This document shows, one piece after another, positions 5,702 through 5,942 of a DNA stretch of 5,942 nt (position 1 is the stretch's first letter; every line of letters begins with the position of its first letter). The stretch covers positions 1 to 5,942 of the forward strand of contig JAWVYO010000125.1 in assembly GCA_033722675.1 (NCBI GenBank), in the 5' to 3' direction. The notes below the pieces were generated by a model. It was not told the origin of the DNA and made no database searches. It saw nothing but the letters and a program-made list of their open reading frames with translations. Origin of the DNA: DATHYU01 sp033722675. GTDB taxonomy: Bacteria; Actinomycetota; Acidimicrobiia; Spongiisociales; UBA11373. A program made the translations under genes and the position numbers.

Positions 5702-5942
5702 ATGACCGAATCCGTACTCGATCGAGCCGTCGAGGGCCGTCACCTGCGACCCGGGACCCTACGCGAGCAGCTGGACGGGCCGACGCTGCTCGTCTTCCTC
5801 CGCCACTTCGGCTGACTGTTCCCCAAGGAGGTCGTCGACGACCTCCGCACGGTCGCAGTTCGCGACCCCGACTATCCCACCGTCCTCTTCGTCCACCAGG
5901 GCTCCCCCGAGCGCGGCGACGCCTTCTTCGCCGAACGCTGGC
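5702..5942 (+). CDS. Putative selenocysteine-containing peroxiredoxin-like protein (AhpC/TSA_2 type), partial, with in-frame TGA read as Sec
   Basis: From ATG 5702, with GGAG 5 nt upstream, 37 codons lead to VFLRHFG, then TGA (5813-5815), then LFPKEVVDDLR and a frame open to the window edge (80 codons). Across the TGA the protein matches the AhpC/TSA_2 peroxiredoxin-like pattern VFLRHFGCxFCRE: a thioredoxin-fold strand followed by the redox cysteine at the start of a helix. The TGA replaces the first Cys, giving U38-L-F-P41; the second Cys is Pro. The later part (PTVLFVHQGSPERGDAFF) continues the fold (beta strand, then helix). A perfect hairpin 11 nt after the TGA fits a bacterial SECIS. Members of this fold reduce peroxides or disulfides with thiols. 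The main alternative is a pseudogene with a TGC-to-TGA nonsense change; a calling program would miss or truncate this gene. The C-terminus lies beyond the window. Confidence 0.75.
5813..5815 (+). other. In-frame TGA, proposed selenocysteine codon (Sec38)
   Basis: The codon follows GGC (Gly37) and precedes CTG TTC CCC. It falls exactly at the first redox-cysteine position of the FLRHFGC motif, where Sec replaces Cys in known selenoproteins of thioredoxin-fold families. Similarity to the family continues after it in the same frame, so it does not act as an ordinary gene end. Confidence 0.72.
5827..5846 (+). promoter_or_regulatory. SECIS-like hairpin downstream of the in-frame TGA
   Basis: GGAGGTCGTC is followed at once by its exact reverse complement GACGACCTCC. 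In RNA this can fold as a 7-bp stem with loop GUCGAC, or 8 bp with UCGA. The stem starts 11 nt after the TGA, and the first loop base is a G lying 19 nt after it. Bacterial SECIS elements are coding-region hairpins just 3' of the UGA, with a G near the start of the apical loop roughly 16-37 nt downstream. The same bases encode E43 to L48 (EVVDDL) plus part of R49, so part of the symmetry could come from the Val-Val-Asp-Asp codons. Confidence 0.6.

Noticed and set aside
3200..5743. 847-codon open frame on the minus strand opposite the Rieske-ThDP gene
   Set aside because: It is an antisense shadow caused by high GC. The translation is repetitive in R/G/D/H with no domain, while the plus strand carries clear motifs throughout.
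5702..5815. A complete 37-residue small protein ending at the TGA
   Set aside because: The product stops in the middle of a thioredoxin-fold motif that continues in frame past the TGA, so it is better read as a recoded or, less likely, broken gene.
5825..5831. AAGGAGG as a Shine-Dalgarno for a new gene after the TGA
   Set aside because: No ATG, GTG or TTG start lies at a usable distance in any useful frame, and the bases form one arm of the hairpin.

Overview
The window is very GC-rich, with GTG and ATG starts, short intergenic gaps and TANNNT-type -10 hexamers, several of them placed for leaderless transcription. This fits a high-GC actinobacterium. An Acidimicrobiia-like marine or aquatic lineage is my guess from style only; no marker gene proves it.

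Left part (1-1295): the N-terminus of a P-loop phosphotransferase of the chloramphenicol phosphotransferase type leaves the window on the minus strand. A divergent control region with a perfect 7-bp dyad follows. On the plus strand come an 82-codon short-chain dehydrogenase remnant that has kept its two ends and lost its catalytic core, and two overlapping genes for a two-subunit Fluc/CrcB fluoride channel.

Middle (1296-3594, minus strand): a two-gene unit encodes a secreted, lipid-anchored esterase of the LpqC/PHB-depolymerase type and a roughly ten-helix, histidine-bearing membrane protein of unknown function. The stop codons of the second fluoride-channel gene and the membrane protein abut as TGATCA, with no base between them.

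Right part (3595-5942, plus strand): a 661-residue protein fuses an N-terminal Rieske [2Fe-2S] domain to a complete thiamine-diphosphate enzyme of the pyruvate oxidase/acetolactate synthase type. After it lies the start of a peroxiredoxin-like (AhpC/TSA_2-type) gene. This gene has an in-frame TGA exactly where the family has its first redox cysteine, followed at a suitable distance by a perfect 20-nt palindromic hairpin that looks like a bacterial SECIS element. I read it as a selenoprotein, cut by the window edge.

The two right-hand genes share a GGTAC[A/G]TT promoter-like element and may form a redox pair: a ThDP oxidoreductase wired to an Fe-S cluster beside a selenocysteine thiol peroxidase or reductase. 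That functional link is inference. The fusion and the recoded TGA are the observations most worth pursuing.
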